This document shows, one piece after another, positions 44,861 through 52,556 of a stretch of DNA of 64,000 bases (position 1 is the first letter of the stretch; every line of letters starts with the position of its first letter). A program made the translations under genes and the position numbers. A model generated the notes under the pieces. The model was given only the letters and a program-made list of their open reading frames with translations, made no database searches and was not told the origin of the DNA. The stretch spans positions 391,833-455,832 of the forward strand of contig CAXAMN010021396.1 in assembly GCA_963970005.1 (NCBI GenBank), given 5' to 3'. The DNA is from Durusdinium trenchii (lineage: Eukaryota; Sar; Dinophyceae; Suessiales; Symbiodiniaceae).

Positions 44861-45517
44861 TCAGTCTTCACGGTTCTGCAATTCGGCCATGACTAGCTTC
44901 ACGACCTCATTCCTGCCTCTTGGCACTGTAGAGTCGGGGTTAATCTGCTGCAGCAACTGTTTTACGAGTGGGAGCGGGTGCCCGGACAGCTGCTCTGCAA
45001 CTTGTTCCCAGCTCTCGGGCACCGGCACCAACGATTGCACTTGGCCGTCCTTGTCAAAGACACGGGTTTGGGCTACCACCAGCTTTTTGGTCTTCGGTGT
45101 GAAAACTTGCTTGGGATTGGCACGCCCTTTGTCATGGGAGCTAGGTGAGCGCTCAACCATGCCAATGCTTGCTGTCACTTCAGCCCTGATCTTCTCAATC
45201 TCAGCACGGCGCCTGAAAGCCATCAATTCTTCCATGTCGGAATTTGACAAAGCTGCACTGTTGTTGGTTTTTTTTTTCGAACCCTTTTTCTTCTTTTTCT
45301 TCTCCGAAGAAGAAGAACTGGACACTGAAGAGTCACTCGAAGAAGACTTGTGGCGTCTCTTCTCTTTTTTGGATCGGTTTCCGCTAAGACCTTGTGGCAA
45401 TGTATATTGCCAGTTAAAGCCTTGTGCAGCACAAGTGGCAACATACTCGTCAAGGACCTTCCCGATCGATGCAGCACCTCCACAAAAACGGTTGTCAGTT
45501 ACAATGTCTTGACCATG
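44861..45517 (-). CDS. PLE downstream frame, Ser/Lys-rich
   Basis: The frame is open from about 45517 (after TAA) and has an ATG at 45400; it ends at 44861. It reads IGKVLDEYVATCAAQGFNWQ, then a Ser run and a Lys run (SSVSSSSSSEKKKKKKGSKK), and a helical C-terminal part (SWEQVAEQLSGHPLPLVKQL, LQQINPDSTVPRGRNEVVKL). The SR/K-rich linker plus a helical domain would suit a nucleic-acid-binding protein, but I recognise no domain. It lies between the reverse transcriptase and the 3' terminal repeat, where standard Penelope elements have no second protein. Confidence 0.5.
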   Translation of the reverse strand, partial: HGQDIVTDNRFCGGAASIGKVLDEYVATCAAQGFNWQYTLPQGLSGNRSKKEKRRHKSSSSDSSVSSSSSSEKKKKKKGSKKKTNNSAALSNSDMEELMAFRRRAEIEKIRAEVTASIGMVERSPSSHDKGRANPKQVFTPKTKKLVVAQTRVFDKDGQVQSLVPVPESWEQVAEQLSGHPLPLVKQLLQQINPDSTVPRGRNEVVKLVMAELQNRED

Positions 45518-45843
45518 TTACACACATCGACAGAGTTTGCGCTAAAGACTGTCGCGCAAGAGTTAGTTTTGACTCTTGTTCGCTTCCGACTTTTCTTCTC
45601 CTTCTCACTGGTTTCAACTCGAACTACAAGCTCACGGTCTTGTCCGCCGTAAGCACGGCTGCCCCGCGATTTTTGCTGGTTCCAACGGCCCCATCTGCTG
45701 CTTGAGGCACTGCCTTTCCCGTAGCTGCCACCCCACTGCTGAGGTTTGCCACACAAGCCATGGGAGCAGGCGAGGAGGAAAAGCAAAAGGAAAAGCGGGC
45801 GCCTAGTCATGGCTAAAGTTGCTGCCCCAAAGCACCAACACAA
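45499..45843 (-). CDS. PLE downstream frame, hydrophobic start then basic
   Basis: A 114-codon frame starting 78 bases after the reverse-transcriptase stop. An internal Met begins a signal-peptide-like stretch (MTRRPLFLLLFLLACSHGLC), followed by a Gly/Ser/Trp-rich region (QWGGSYGKGSASSSRWGRW) and a basic segment (SEKEKKSRKRTRVKTNS). It ends at TAA 45499 and overlaps the next frame, again with a -1 relation. The hydrophobic start may be fortuitous if this is an internal portion of a longer protein. Function unknown. Confidence 0.4.
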   Translation of the reverse strand: MCWCFGAATLAMTRRPLFLLLFLLACSHGLCGKPQQWGGSYGKGSASSSRWGRWNQQKSRGSRAYGGQDRELVVRVETSEKEKKSRKRTRVKTNSCATVFSANSVDVCNMVKTL

Positions 45844-45920
45844 AAGAGCCAGAACTCAGCAGGCACCAGGCTACAACAACAGGGGAGCCGGCCGTGGGCA
45901 ACCATGTGCAGGAAAAGGGA

Positions 45921-46913
45921 TTAATGTAAAAAAGAGACATGAAGCACCGTGAGCAACATGTCTCTTTTAACCCTTGTCAGTCTCCCAGCTTTGAAAACAG
46001 CAGCTCTGATGACACGCACGGGCCACCCAGCATCGCGAAAGCTGAGAAACAAATTGGTAGCAGCTGTCAGCCATGCATCGTCACTGAGGCGAACTTCCGA
46101 CCACCTCTGTAAACGGCCGCAAAGGAAACTATGCGCGTAACCTTTTGGGGCGCCCCAAGGGGGCGGGAGCGTCCACATGGACGGTTTCATACGCCAAGAC
46201 AAATCAGGCAAGTGCAACTCCATGTCCAACCAAGTCACATAAGCAGCACAAGCATCAATGTCAAACGGAACGGAATAAGCCAGGGACACCGCACGGCACA
46301 AGCCAGCATGACAATAGCGACCGGACAGCCACAAGATGTCATCAACGTACCTTGCTCGGGCCACTTCGAAATCCCACGCGTGGACACGACGGCTAAACCC
46401 ATGTCTGCGACGACGGGCGATGTCCAAAGCCCAATCATGTTCTTCAACAGCAAGTACAAAACTTGAAGCAACTTTGGACACAACGCCTCCAATAGGCAGG
46501 CCAGTCATTCTCCAAACCATGTCACCAAGTGTACAAAACGACATCAAGAGACAAGCAGCAAAAGCAAGGAGGAGTTTGGAAAAAGAGAAAACAAACCTGT
46601 CCAGCCTATGGCCACAGCTACCACCAAGGAAAGCCACGCGACGTTCGCCCCGCAAGACAGTGACACAGTTCTTACCCGACACCCGTGAACACCTTTCAAA
46701 AACACGACGGGCCGCAGAAATCGCAACATGTGGTTTGACAACTTCAAAGAACTGGCCGGCGTCAGCAGTGAGAAGAACAAGACTAGGCTTGCGCTGACTG
46801 CACCGGTCACAAAAAACACACGCGTGGCCAACCACATGCGACATTCTCTCGTCAAAAGTTCTGCAAACTTCTTTCAGTGACCAGACCTCATCACCCATAC
46901 CCGTAAAAACCAA
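45921..46913 (-). CDS. PLE frame 3: reverse-transcriptase core
   Basis: A 330-codon frame with the catalytic motifs: motif A TADAGQFFEVV (49-59, Asp51), motif B RMTGLPIGGVVSKVASSF (135-152), motif C RYVDDILWLS (188-197, Asp191 and Asp192), and a following WLDMEL. The GLPIGG motif B and YVDD box are typical of Penelope and telomerase-type reverse transcriptases. A CVFCDRC cysteine cluster lies at 32-38. The catalytic residues are intact. It ends at TAA 45921; no RNase H or nuclease domain follows in frame. Confidence 0.85.
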   Translation of the reverse strand: MVFTGMGDEVWSLKEVCRTFDERMSHVVGHACVFCDRCSQRKPSLVLLTADAGQFFEVVKPHVAISAARRVFERCSRVSGKNCVTVLRGERRVAFLGGSCGHRLDRFVFSFSKLLLAFAACLLMSFCTLGDMVWRMTGLPIGGVVSKVASSFVLAVEEHDWALDIARRRRHGFSRRVHAWDFEVARARYVDDILWLSGRYCHAGLCRAVSLAYSVPFDIDACAAYVTWLDMELHLPDLSWRMKPSMWTLPPPWGAPKGYAHSFLCGRLQRWSEVRLSDDAWLTAATNLFLSFRDAGWPVRVIRAAVFKAGRLTRVKRDMLLTVLHVSFLH

Positions 46914-47647
46914 GCAGCTTCAAGGGCACGGTGAAGGAAACGCCACCTTTTCCTCAGTGGCCATGCAGAAAAAGACACCACCTTCCTCAAGCAACTGTGT
47001 CCAAGCTTCTTACAAGTATGTCCCAGGGGACTAAAACACTTGGACTTGATAGTGCCATAAAAGTAGGGAACGACCATGATGGTGGCAAACACATGAAACC
47101 CTAAGAATTTCTCCAGGGAGGGCGGTAACAAGATCTGCAAACAACTGTGACACCACTGGTTTGCTTGCCAACTGGACGAAATACACGCAAAGTGAAACAA
47201 GAGAAGCTGATAAAACATACAAGGGACCTTCCACATGGACATTTTCTTTTTGTCATCATGGACAATGCATTCGTACTTGCTGCGAGACATGTCAGAGGTG
47301 TACGCTTGATATTCCGTACTGGTACTGTCAAACATACCACGCTCAGCCCGAAACGGAGGTGACACGAGCAAGCAAGTACGCAGAGAGGACACAGCCAAGG
47401 ACCTTGACCCTTCAAACCAAGAGAACAGCACGCACGCGCGACAGAAGCTTAAATCGTCTTCAAGATCAGGTCTGACAGGCACATCCCAAACATTATCAAC
47501 ACGACGCGTGCCATGCACCTGCGACAAGACACTGCTGATATCACCGGAAGTTTCAACACGGTCAAGCCGGACATTTTTACTGGTTTGGACAGCATTCCAT
47601 TGGTCCCTGTGCTTTCTTAACCGAGACGCGACCAGCTGAGCACCCAT
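46874..47647 (-). CDS. PLE frame 2: link region with early RT motifs
   Basis: This 257-codon frame lies between the nuclease frame and the reverse-transcriptase frame. The N-terminal part is basic (ASRLRKHRDQWNAVQTSKNV). Residues 192-205 read VVPYFYGTIKSKCF, which fits reverse-transcriptase motifs 1-2 of the Penelope type. It overlaps the nuclease frame by 31 bases and the following frame by 40 bases, each in the next frame. It is most simply the middle of one ancestral polyprotein, now read through frameshifts, programmed or mutational. Confidence 0.65.
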   Translation of the reverse strand: MGAQLVASRLRKHRDQWNAVQTSKNVRLDRVETSGDISSVLSQVHGTRRVDNVWDVPVRPDLEDDLSFCRACVLFSWFEGSRSLAVSSLRTCLLVSPPFRAERGMFDSTSTEYQAYTSDMSRSKYECIVHDDKKKMSMWKVPCMFYQLLLFHFACISSSWQANQWCHSCLQILLPPSLEKFLGFHVFATIMVVPYFYGTIKSKCFSPLGHTCKKLGHSCLRKVVSFSAWPLRKRWRFLHRALEAAWFLRVWVMRSGH

Positions 47648-49089
47648 TGCTTTTCATCGTGATTCCACCTGTCATGAGCAAGAATACCTTTTTGAAGCGC
47701 CAAACGAACAGCAGGCAACATGGTAGAACGAGGAACCTTGCAAGTACAACCACAAACCAGTGGGAGCCCCAAGTCTTTTAACCTGGCATTGATACGCCGG
47801 GTCAAAGTTGCCTTTCTCCCCTTACCTTGCACTTGGCTAGCAAGGCGGTGGAGCACGGCAGGGGCACAACCAACATTCCAAACTTTCTCAACAAGCTCCC
47901 AAGGGATTTCAACATGCTTTGCACACAGCCACGACAACATCAAGGAGGTCAGGGCAGGATGGAAAATGTGAACAGGACCAAACTGACCAGTAGTAGCCAA
48001 CAACCGACGCTGTTCCAACCGATAAGCAGAAGCAAAACCAACCCGGAAGACACAAGGGCGTGGGTCACATGGAATCCGCGAAGACAAAGCACGCTTAGCA
48101 CCAGCATCAAGCACATCACATGCCACTTGCGAATCAAAAGGGCCACTACCAAGTCCCTTACAAGCAATCATGCGCACATGCTTTGGCGGTCGGCCTCTGC
48201 GTTTGGGCAAGGTCAGTGAACAAGACTGCTTGACCCTTTGAAGTCTTACGTTGGTATTTGGCCGCCTGGTGGCGATTTCCAAGCTTTCCATGGCACGGAT
48301 GCGGGTTTCCGGCCCCGCACAGCACACAAAGAAGAACACTTCATCTGGCCGAACCCGCCTCATGACTTTGTAACGCAAACGCTCGCCCTCAGGAACGCTG
48401 ACACGGATTAAGGCCACCATGTGTTTCAACCAGCGTGACGCAATACCAGTACCATGTCTTTGATTGACACGCTTGGTCCTTGCAATCCCAACGTAATAAG
48501 CACGCACAGAAGCCCAACAGTACAAGCCATGCAAACAACCACTGCCAAACCAAGCCTCCGAATTCGGACGCAACGTCACGGCAAGCAACTGAAGGAAAAT
48601 CAGGTCATCAACAGCAGCCCGAAGCTGTTGCGGGGTCCAACTTTTAGGCCGCTCACTGCGACACAGTGCCCAGCGGTGGTGCGGCGCCAGCAACATGAAG
48701 GCTTTGCTGGGCCACTTTTTACCGCGATGGCCAGATAACCAAAGCAAGCTTCGACTGCACCAACGAGCCGCCCACAGAGGCTCAATAGCTTCGCTCCTTC
48801 GCCTCCACTTACGGTCCACAGGAAACAACCAAGCAGTGCACATAGTCCAACAAGCTAAACACACAAGCCACAACGATTTGAGGCCGCCTCTGACAGAGCG
48901 CCTCGCCAACACAAAGAAGCAAGTGCTGGGAAAGCCACAAAGCAAGGCTACCAACACTACTACATGTGTCAGGGGGCCGGCGCTGCAACATGTCAAGCTG
49001 ACTGAGAAAACAAACTGCAAGGCAAGTCTGAACAACGTCGTTTGCAGAAACCGGGTTCCTGCCTTCAATCTTTTCACACAGCTTCTCAC
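47617..49089 (-). CDS. PLE frame 1: GIY-YIG endonuclease domain
   Basis: The open frame has 490 codons. At residues 188-201 it has GLY then YYVG, the two half-motifs of a GIY-YIG nuclease (HGLYCWASVRAYYVGIARTK). This is followed by a basic helix with Arg/His (QRHGTGIASRWLKHM, 210-224) and a candidate catalytic Glu at 268 (RAMESLEIA). Downstream it is basic (LPKRRGRPPKH). GIY-YIG nucleases nick target DNA to prime reverse transcription in Penelope-like elements. The frame ends at TAA 47617, overlapping the next frame by 31 bases, with a shift equivalent to -1. The first 90 residues are hydrophobic and Cys-rich; the true start may be further in. Confidence 0.75.
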   Translation of the reverse strand: MRSCVKRLKAGTRFLQTTLFRLALQFVFSVSLTCCSAGPLTHVVVLVALLCGFPSTCFFVLARRSVRGGLKSLWLVCLACWTMCTAWLFPVDRKWRRRSEAIEPLWAARWCSRSLLWLSGHRGKKWPSKAFMLLAPHHRWALCRSERPKSWTPQQLRAAVDDLIFLQLLAVTLRPNSEAWFGSGCLHGLYCWASVRAYYVGIARTKRVNQRHGTGIASRWLKHMVALIRVSVPEGERLRYKVMRRVRPDEVFFFVCCAGPETRIRAMESLEIATRRPNTNVRLQRVKQSCSLTLPKRRGRPPKHVRMIACKGLGSGPFDSQVACDVLDAGAKRALSSRIPCDPRPCVFRVGFASAYRLEQRRLLATTGQFGPVHIFHPALTSLMLSWLCAKHVEIPWELVEKVWNVGCAPAVLHRLASQVQGKGRKATLTRRINARLKDLGLPLVCGCTCKVPRSTMLPAVRLALQKGILAHDRWNHDEKQWVLSWSRLG

Positions 49090-49208
49090 AAATCTTCATT
49101 ATCGGAACAGCCCGCATCAGAGGGGACCTCCAATGGAGCACACAAAGCCTACCGGGCCTACCGTCAGAAGGGGAGAGACCCCGACCCGGTAACAGGCCCG
49201 TGGAAACA

Positions 49209-49576
49209 AGCAAACAAGCACCGAGATGCAAGCAAAGGATCGCACAGCTAGCTTCAAACTTTTTCCAAGCACGCTAGGCCCAGGCCGGAGTTGTACTATT
49301 GAGCACCTGGTTGCTGCATGCGCTCCAGCCTCCTAAGGAGGCACCTAGGGTGCAAATAGCCATGCTAGGCTATTTTGAGATGAAAAATTCAAAAAAGCAG
49401 CACTTTCCTGGATCAAACAAAAACTCTGAGATTCAAATTGCGGCCTTTCAAGGCCGAAATCGATGAGAAAATCAGTCTAGTTCGAAGTCTATCCGTCGCA
49501 CTGGGAAATCGTCTTCTGACATGAACTTGGCACTACTGCCCTTTCTGGGCGGGGTGGTCAGCATCTGTTTCAAGAA
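49209..49576 (-). repeat. Terminal direct repeat (pLTR), 5' copy
   Basis: Second 368-bp copy, upstream of the nuclease frame in element orientation. Because the repeat begins within the end of an open frame (RKGSSAKFMSEDDF...), this copy is best read as the truncated 3' end of a preceding tandem unit, the usual structure of Penelope-like insertions. Confidence 0.85.
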
Positions 49577-49577
49577 G

Positions 49578-49590
49578 TTTATTTACAATA
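49578..49590. repeat. Target-site duplication, right
   Basis: TTTATTTACAATA, identical to 44185-44197. It is followed by the right half of the interrupted MITE. Confidence 0.85.
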
Positions 49591-49888
49591 GCGATCATTG
49601 TTTACCGACTGTTACAGGTAATGGGACACCCCCCAGATACCCCCGGCTCCTCTCCTCCTGAGCACCTGCTAGCTGATTCACATCCTGGAAGTGGAGTTCC
49701 CACCCTGTTCCAAAATATGAGCTACTCAACCTGCCAGCTTAGGACGTCCCATACCTCTTCCCTGGGAGTTTGGACATAGTCATCATATTCTAGCTGACCA
49801 CAAAACATGGAAGTGGGGCATGCTTCTCAAGAACTTCCAGAACCTCAACAACTGTTTATCCTTCGACTACTGTCACCACTGACAAATA

Positions 49889-50130
49889 CTGAAACAAACA
49901 ATCTCACCATGGATATAGCTTTGGGTTGAAGCATGCAACAAAACGGATCTTTTCAGAGCTGCGTTCCCAGTGTCTGCACCAGTGAAAGTGCGTCTCGGAG
50001 CACGTCCAGGGCACTGAGTCCCAGGGCTGCACGGCGGCGTTCCATGCGTTTGCAAGGTCCGACGGTGAAAAACCAGGTGTCCATCCAATGACTTGGTGGC
50101 AAAGGCGCCAAGTGATTGAGCACTGTGACC
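49889..50130 (-). CDS. Probable exon, product unknown
   Basis: The minus frame reads ITWRLCHQVIGWTPGFSPSD, LANAWNAAVQPWDSVPWTCS and ETHFHWCRHWERSSEKIRFV before a stop after NPKLYPW. It is Trp/His-rich but protein-like. Product unknown. It probably belongs with the next two exons. Confidence 0.4.
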
Positions 50131-50248
50131 TTGTGCAAAGTTCACTTTGCAAGGCAAAGAAGAGCGGAAATCATGGAATGCTGGAGACGACAGTGTCTAA
50201 AGCACTTAAACTAAGCCACTAAGCAACTGAACTGAACTTGCGAAACAT

Positions 50249-50420
50249 TTAGTTTTTTTCTCGGACATGTCCTCCATAGGCTGCTTCATTCAGTTCAGTG
50301 AAGCACATAACGAACGCTCGTGGCTTCGGTGGTTCTCCCTTCCGAACGCTTCGGGAACTCCGATCTCCCCGGGCCCCAACGATGGATCTGTGGTGTCGGT
50401 CCTGAAGGCGTGTTTGGCAA
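50249..50420 (-). CDS. Probable exon, product unknown
   Basis: The minus frame reads RHHRSIVGARGDRSSRSVRK, GEPPKPRAFVMCFTELNEAA and YGGHVREKN before TAG. It is basic, then ordinary. Product unknown. Confidence 0.4.
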
Positions 50421-50502
50421 CCAAATCTCAAACACCACTGGAGTCGGTCCAAATATCAGACTTCACCCATTAGTTGTTGATTTCGTAGACTTCTTGTAGA
50501 CT

Positions 50503-50700
50503 TCACTTGGTCCAGTTTCGGGGGGAATTGGCGGTTTTCCAAGACCCACCTCGCGCGGTCGGGTGCCATGGCACATGGCACGCCAAAAGCGCGATCCAGT
50601 GGCCCTCACGAGGGCTCAGCCAGCTGGGCATCCCATCGGTGCGCAGCGAGGTCTCCTCCTCCACCGCGTTCGCCTTCCCGTTCGCTGTCGCATGGAGCCC
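50503..50700 (-). CDS. Probable exon, product unknown
   Basis: The minus frame reads ATANGKANAVEEETSLRTDG, MPSWLSPREGHWIALLACHV and PWHPTARGGSWKTANSP. Plus-strand frames over the same DNA are open but less convincing. Product unknown. Confidence 0.4.
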   Translation of the reverse strand, partial: GLHATANGKANAVEEETSLRTDGMPSWLSPREGHWIALLACHVPWHPTARGGSWKTANSPRNWTK

Positions 50701-50954
50701 TGGCAAACAGGTTGGAAAAGGGAAGACCTTCCCAGTTCGACCCCAGGTCTTTCACCGAAGCCTTCATATTGTCTTTCAAAGGGGTCCACTGGGCCGGCAG
50801 TGCTTAGGGGTGATCAGGGGTGTCTGGGTTCAATCCACTCTCCGGATCACTTCGCCCATGCCATGGCCTTCAATCGATTCAAACATATTCAATCTTAATG
50901 ACTTAATTTGTGAACTCTTTATGAATCAGGTCCTGAAAAGAATGGTCGATCAGC

Positions 50955-51235
50955 TGTTAATGCCGGCCTCCAACCTGGTGCCATGGCCTCTAACGCACTA
51001 ATGATGACCTCCAACCTTGTTGCTTGATGCGTTTTGAATTTGTGCTTTGAGTTTGTGTCTTGTGAACTAGTAGCGCTGGCCCCCGGCCCCCAACCTGATG
51101 CTATGGCCTCCAACCCTTTAGCGATGACCTCCAACCTTGTTGCTTGGTGTAGCTTTGTGTTTGTGCGCAAGACCTACTAGCGATGGCCTCCAAACTTGAG
51201 GGATGGCCTCCAACTTCCTAGCGATGGCCTCTAAC
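50955..51235. repeat. Minisatellite array, GGTTGGAGGCCATCGC family
   Basis: About nine imperfect copies of a unit near 20 bp, seen on this strand as GATGGCCTCCAACC and close variants, occur in clusters at 50965-51010, 51080-51140 and 51180-51238. Within them a longer segment (CCTCCAACCTTGTTGCTTG) is itself duplicated at about 51010 and 51129. The same family, in the other orientation, lies at 3880-3945 and 40744-40822. Confidence 0.7.
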
Positions 51236-51249
51236 CTACCTTTTCCGTT

Positions 51250-51501
51250 TTACTCAGGAAATATGTTTACCGTGGCAAACCGCATCAGTTCCGTACACGA
51301 AATCTCAAGTGTGTCTGGCTTCATGCCAGCCCAGGTGAGCCCGAGGAGTGCCCCCTGTTGACCCGTCGAGCAAGGTTTTTTCATGTTCCCCGGCTTGGGA
51401 ACGTAGGTGTCCGAAGCGGACAGCAGGAGCCTTACGCCAGAGTTACTTGCCAAGACCGGATGAATTATTGAAACCAAGTAGGCCGCTTTCGGGCAAGCCA
51501 T
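51250..51501 (-). CDS. Probable terminal exon, product unknown
   Basis: The minus frame reads MACPKAAYLVSIIHPVLASN, SGVRLLLSASDTYVPKPGNM, KKPCSTGQQGALLGLTWAGM and KPDTLEISCTELMRFATVNI before TGA at 51250. The composition is good throughout. An ATG at 51501 could be a true start or internal. The minisatellite array begins right after its stop. Product unknown. Confidence 0.45.
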   Translation of the reverse strand: MACPKAAYLVSIIHPVLASNSGVRLLLSASDTYVPKPGNMKKPCSTGQQGALLGLTWAGMKPDTLEISCTELMRFATVNIFPE

Positions 51502-51710
51502 TAGGTGACCGCAGCAGTCTTGAGTAGGCAGCCTTACGTGGTCGCAGCGACCAAAGCTTGTTCAAGGTCCATTGGGACCTGCCCCCACCTTAGGTGCACA
51601 CACAGCGCGTACACTCCAAACTAGGCAGGTCTGCATAGGTCTTTCACCTGAGGCTGGCTCCCCTTTTCATCCTTTCCCCCTCACACAAATCTTCTTTCCT
51701 CTTTTCTTTC

Positions 51711-51950
51711 GGGGTGGGGTTCATGGGGCTCTAATGGAATGATTGGCCCATGGCCACATCAGAACATCTTACATCCTGGTGGGGTGGGGGGTGGGGGGGT
51801 TGGTGGTGACCTAATGGAATGACTGCCTCATGGCCACATCAGCACATCTTACATCCTGGCGGGGTGGGGGGGTGGGGTTCATGGGGCTCTAATGGAATGA
51901 TTTGCCCATGGCCACATCATCACATCTTACATCCTGGTGGGGTGACAAGC
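51711..51950. repeat. Three tandem units of about 78 bp
   Basis: Three consecutive copies share CTAATGGAATGA, CATGGCCACATCA, ACATCTTACATCCTGG and a G-rich GGGGTGGGG spacer of variable length. The units start near 51711, 51788 and 51868. Confidence 0.8.
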
Positions 51951-52079
51951 CATACAAGTCTTTCATCACAGCAGGCTTCTTGAAAGCTCTCGCAGGTCGA
52001 CCATTGCTCTCTCAAATTGTTCCTTGACTGCTCATTGTGCGCTTCCCCTTTATCTGTGCTTTTCATTGTGTGCTCGAAG

Positions 52080-52205
52080 TGTCTCGCTTGCGCACAGCGG
52101 ATTTGTCTCGATACACCTGATATGGGGAAGCTTGCGGTGCATCAGCCAGACAAATCCGCGGTGCACAAGCGAAACAATTCCGCGGTGCACAAGCGACCCA
52201 CCCAC
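52080..52205. repeat. Short tandem repeat CCGCGGTGCACAAGCGA
   Basis: Imperfect copies of a unit of about 22 bp: GCGGTGCATCAGCCAGACAA, CCGCGGTGCACAAGCGAAAC and CCGCGGTGCACAAGCGACCC. A small local tandem expansion in non-coding DNA. Confidence 0.65.
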
Positions 52206-52463
52206 CAACCTCCAGTGTCATAGCAACACTGCCACTTTGGGGAATTCACCCCTGACCCCCTCCCCCAAACCCCCGCGTGTTCCCATCTTCCATCTTCCAA
52301 TGCGTGTGTGTGATCGCACCTGAAAATAGCCAAACACGCAGGGGTTACTAATGACGCCGGCAGCACAAAGTACGCATGTCGTCCACACGTACGTAATTCC
52401 CCCCAAAGGACCGTATGAAAAGTCAGCTTCACTACACGCGCGGTTTCAAGCCCATTAGCATGA

Positions 52464-52556
52464 ACGTCTCCTGGAGCCTATGGCTGATATGTAAAAACAC
52501 ATAAGAATACCAATATAGCAGGTTTTGACCTATCAGCCGCAGGCGCCAGGAGACGT
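52464..52556. repeat. Fold-back (MITE-like) element, 26-bp arms
   Basis: The left arm at 52464-52489 (ACGTCTCCTGGAGCC...) and the right arm at 52531-52556 (...GGCGCCAGGAGACGT) are inverted repeats of 26 bp with about three mismatches, around a 41-bp AT-rich loop. No clear target duplication. Confidence 0.7.

Larger units (their letters stand above)
44198..49577 (-). mobile_element. Penelope-like retroelement with upstream GIY-YIG endonuclease
   Basis: The 5.4-kb insertion is bounded by a 13-bp target duplication TTTATTTACAATA (44185-44197 and 49578-49590). It has 368-bp direct terminal repeats (44198-44565 and 49209-49576) that differ at one position that I noticed. On the minus strand it encodes, in order, a GIY-YIG nuclease frame, a linking frame with early reverse-transcriptase motifs, the reverse-transcriptase core, a basic frame with a hydrophobic start, and a Ser/Lys-rich frame. 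Canonical Penelope elements carry the nuclease after the reverse transcriptase; an upstream nuclease is the arrangement described for the permuted Chlamys/Naiad clade. Gypsy or Copia membership is unlikely: no protease, RNase H or integrase is visible. The terminal repeat includes the last codons of a frame, as expected if the 5' copy is the tail of a truncated tandem unit. Confidence 0.85.
44140..49625. repeat. MITE split by the retroelement insertion
   Basis: The left part (about 44140-44197, CCTGTAGCAGTGGATGATGA...) and the right part (49578 to about 49625, ...CGACTGTTACAGGTAATGGG) are the two halves of a MITE. Joined across the insertion they align by eye with the intact copy at 55240-55353. 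The element between them is the Penelope-like insertion. Confidence 0.75.

Noticed and set aside
44775..45512. 245-codon plus frame with a Phe/Glu-rich run
   Set aside because: It is the reverse of the Ser/Lys-rich minus frame; Phe and Glu runs are what poly-Lys and Ser codons give on the other strand.
48695..49251. Plus-strand frames over the nuclease end of the retroelement (165 and 69 codons)
   Set aside because: They are shadows of the minus-strand element; the catalytic motifs are only on the minus strand.
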